Below, piece after piece: positions 62,868-64,000 of a stretch of 64,000 nt of DNA (position 1 is its first letter; each line of letters starts with the position of its first letter). The DNA is taken from assembly GCF_013297935.1 (NCBI RefSeq), contig NZ_JAAFIX010000001.1, forward strand, positions 248,001-312,000, written 5' to 3'. Made by a program: the position numbers and the translations under genes. Below the pieces are notes generated by a model that was not told where the DNA came from, ran no database searches, and worked only from the letters and a program-made list of their open reading frames with translations. This stretch comes from Rhodoferax sp. (lineage in GTDB: Bacteria; Pseudomonadota; Gammaproteobacteria; Burkholderiales; Burkholderiaceae_C).

Positions 62868-64000
62868 TCAAGCGCTTAGTTCTTTGGCGCTGATTTGGTA
62901 CTTGAAGTCGTCCGGCGCGTAAGAGTCGAGGCGACCGGCTGCGGTTTCTGCGGCGGGGTACATAAAAAAGCCCAGCTTGGGGCCGCTGGACTGGGGCAGC
63001 ACCACATCGTGGGCCACGTTGTAGGCCATCCAGTTACCTTCCCAGCCCCCAAACAGGCCCTTGTTCACCGGGGCCACCAGCGGGTTGCTGGCGGACTTGA
63101 TCCACTCTTGGGTCTCCTGGCGCATGACCTTGGCCACGTCGGCCGGGTCCATGCCCACCCAGCCGTAGCCTTTGAGGTAGACCTCGGCACGGCAGTGCTG
63201 CGCACCCTTGAGGCTGGCCGAGTTGCCGCCCAGCTCGCGGTAGCCGAAGGCGCTAGGCGCCACGCGCAGGCCATACACATCGCGCGCGGGCACGCCAACG
63301 GCGCGGCACAGGCCCACAAACAAGGCGTTCAGGTCGGCGCACTTGCCGCCCAGGTTGTTGGTCTCCAGCATGGTTTTGATGTCGCCCTCGCCGCAGCCGC
63401 GCACTTTGGGTTCGCGGAAGGTGTTGGTCACGATCCAGTCGTAAATCTTTTGCACCTTTTCCACATCGGTCTTGGCGCCACGGGTGGCCTCTTGGGCGGT
63501 GGTGCGCACAATGCCGTCCATCGGCAACAAATCGGTAGGCTGGGTCCAGAACTTCAGGGTGGCGGCGTCTTCGGCCACCGCAGTCTTCTGGCTCCAGTCC
63601 TGGGCGCGGCTGCGGGTGCGGATGCGGCTGGTCAGCTCCACAAAGGGTTTGGCCTGGTCAGCGGCAAAATCCACAAACAACATGCGGGCGCCGGTGGTGT
63701 TGTCGTCTTCCATGCGGGCGGTGCCGTTGCTGGAGTAGCTGCTCTCCAGCGACTGCTGCCAATCGCTGTTGACTGAAGGCACGGGCAACCACAGGCGGGT
63801 GCCGCCTTGGGGCTTGGCCATATCGACGCGGGTGGTGACTTCAAAGGTGCGCCATTCGGCGGGCTTGGGGCTGAACTGGCGTGTGGCCACAGGCACTGTT
63901 TGTGCAAAATTGATAGTAGGTAGCGCAGTACCTACGAGGGCTAGAGCCGAATTTCGCATAAATTTGCGGCGCGCAGACGAAGCGGTGGCGCGGGTGGCTG
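62868..64000 (-). CDS. Tat-exported transglutaminase-like protein, N-terminus cut by window edge
   Basis: The frame stays open from the right edge, so the start codon may lie outside the window; an internal ATG at 63959 is available. Upstream of that ATG the frame reads ASSARRKFMRNSALALVG, a twin-arginine signal (RRKFM), so the edge-crossing reading is preferred. The mature part has the transglutaminase-core Cys in LGGKCADLNALFVGL (207 codons after the internal ATG), His in GAQHCRAEVYLKGYGW and Asp in MDPADV. It is probably a periplasmic protease or transglutaminase-like enzyme. The signal-peptide core is encoded by element copy I. pabB-pabC follows 37 bp later. Confidence 0.85.
   Translation of the reverse strand, partial: ATRATASSARRKFMRNSALALVGTALPTINFAQTVPVATRQFSPKPAEWRTFEVTTRVDMAKPQGGTRLWLPVPSVNSDWQQSLESSYSSNGTARMEDDNTTGARMLFVDFAADQAKPFVELTSRIRTRSRAQDWSQKTAVAEDAATLKFWTQPTDLLPMDGIVRTTAQEATRGAKTDVEKVQKIYDWIVTNTFREPKVRGCGEGDIKTMLETNNLGGKCADLNALFVGLCRAVGVPARDVYGLRVAPSAFGYRELGGNSASLKGAQHCRAEVYLKGYGWVGMDPADVAKVMRQETQEWIKSASNPLVAPVNKGLFGGWEGNWMAYNVAHDVVLPQSSGPKLGFFMYPAAETAAGRLDSYAPDDFKYQISAKELSA
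63903..63942 (+). repeat. 40-nt dispersed element, copy I (signal peptide of the right-edge gene, antisense)
   Basis: The core runs TGCAAAATTG, ATAGTAGGTAGCGCA and CGAGGGCT, then AGAGCC. The gene reads its complement, giving ALALVGTALPTINFA, the hydrophobic core of a Tat signal peptide. Confidence 0.8.

Overview
The window is chromosomal DNA of a betaproteobacterium, most likely Burkholderiales, family Comamonadaceae (Rhodoferax/Curvibacter-like). The evidence is the order tRNA-Leu, tig, clpP, clpX, lon; a RibB with a decayed GTP cyclohydrolase half next to ribH and nusB; a tctCBA/tctDE tricarboxylate module; hopanoid genes hpnCDE; and GC-rich codon use throughout. It is densely coding. No gene-free stretch exceeds 300 bases; the longest gaps are about 220-240 bases (18973-19193 and 31426-31662). 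I see no rRNA, CRISPR array, phage or insertion sequence.

Layout. 1-6867: a FimV-like protein running off the left edge, a Crp-type regulator followed by a phosphotransferase/acyl-CoA dehydrogenase pair, an HD-GYP protein and an unrecognised protein. 6883-13516: three tRNA genes (Leu, Cys, Gly), the proteolysis block lon, clpX, clpP, tig, and a second tRNA-Leu, all on the minus strand. 13628-24643: an RND efflux pump divergent from hpnC-hpnD-hpnE, then a penicillin-acylase-family hydrolase and a HAD phosphatase. 24773-31425: a small HTH protein, ferrochelatase, SlyX, a LysE-family exporter, a GGDEF protein and modABC. 31663-36842: tctCBA divergent from the two-component pair tctD-tctE. 36857-42937: Hsp15, ribBX-ribH-nusB, an aminotransferase and tolQRA. 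43004-55851: dnaE, trhO, a DUF2145 pair, a flavodoxin/pirin/LysR stress cluster, a FAD oxidoreductase, gluQ, a chemoreceptor remnant, trmB and a pseudouridine synthase. 55911-64000: a large HD-GYP sensor, a rhomboid protease, a TIGR03790 protein, a PabB-PabC fusion and a Tat-exported transglutaminase-like protein running off the right edge.

The most unusual signal is a dispersed short element. Nine diverged copies share a core of exactly 40 nt with no insertions or deletions, and cover about 57 nt with flanks. Three lie between genes. Four are read through inside hpnC, hpnE, gluQ and trmB. Two encode the hydrophobic core of signal peptides (48707-49156 and the right-edge gene), in opposite orientations. 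In each orientation every coding copy is read in the same phase. A second repeat follows two stop codons (20039 and 52730), and a large inverted repeat separates hpnC from hpnD.

Functionally, most of the window is housekeeping: protein quality control, tRNA and rRNA modification, replication, and cofactor synthesis (heme, riboflavin, folate, molybdate uptake). Around it sit membrane-lipid synthesis, efflux, organic-acid uptake and cyclic-di-GMP signalling.
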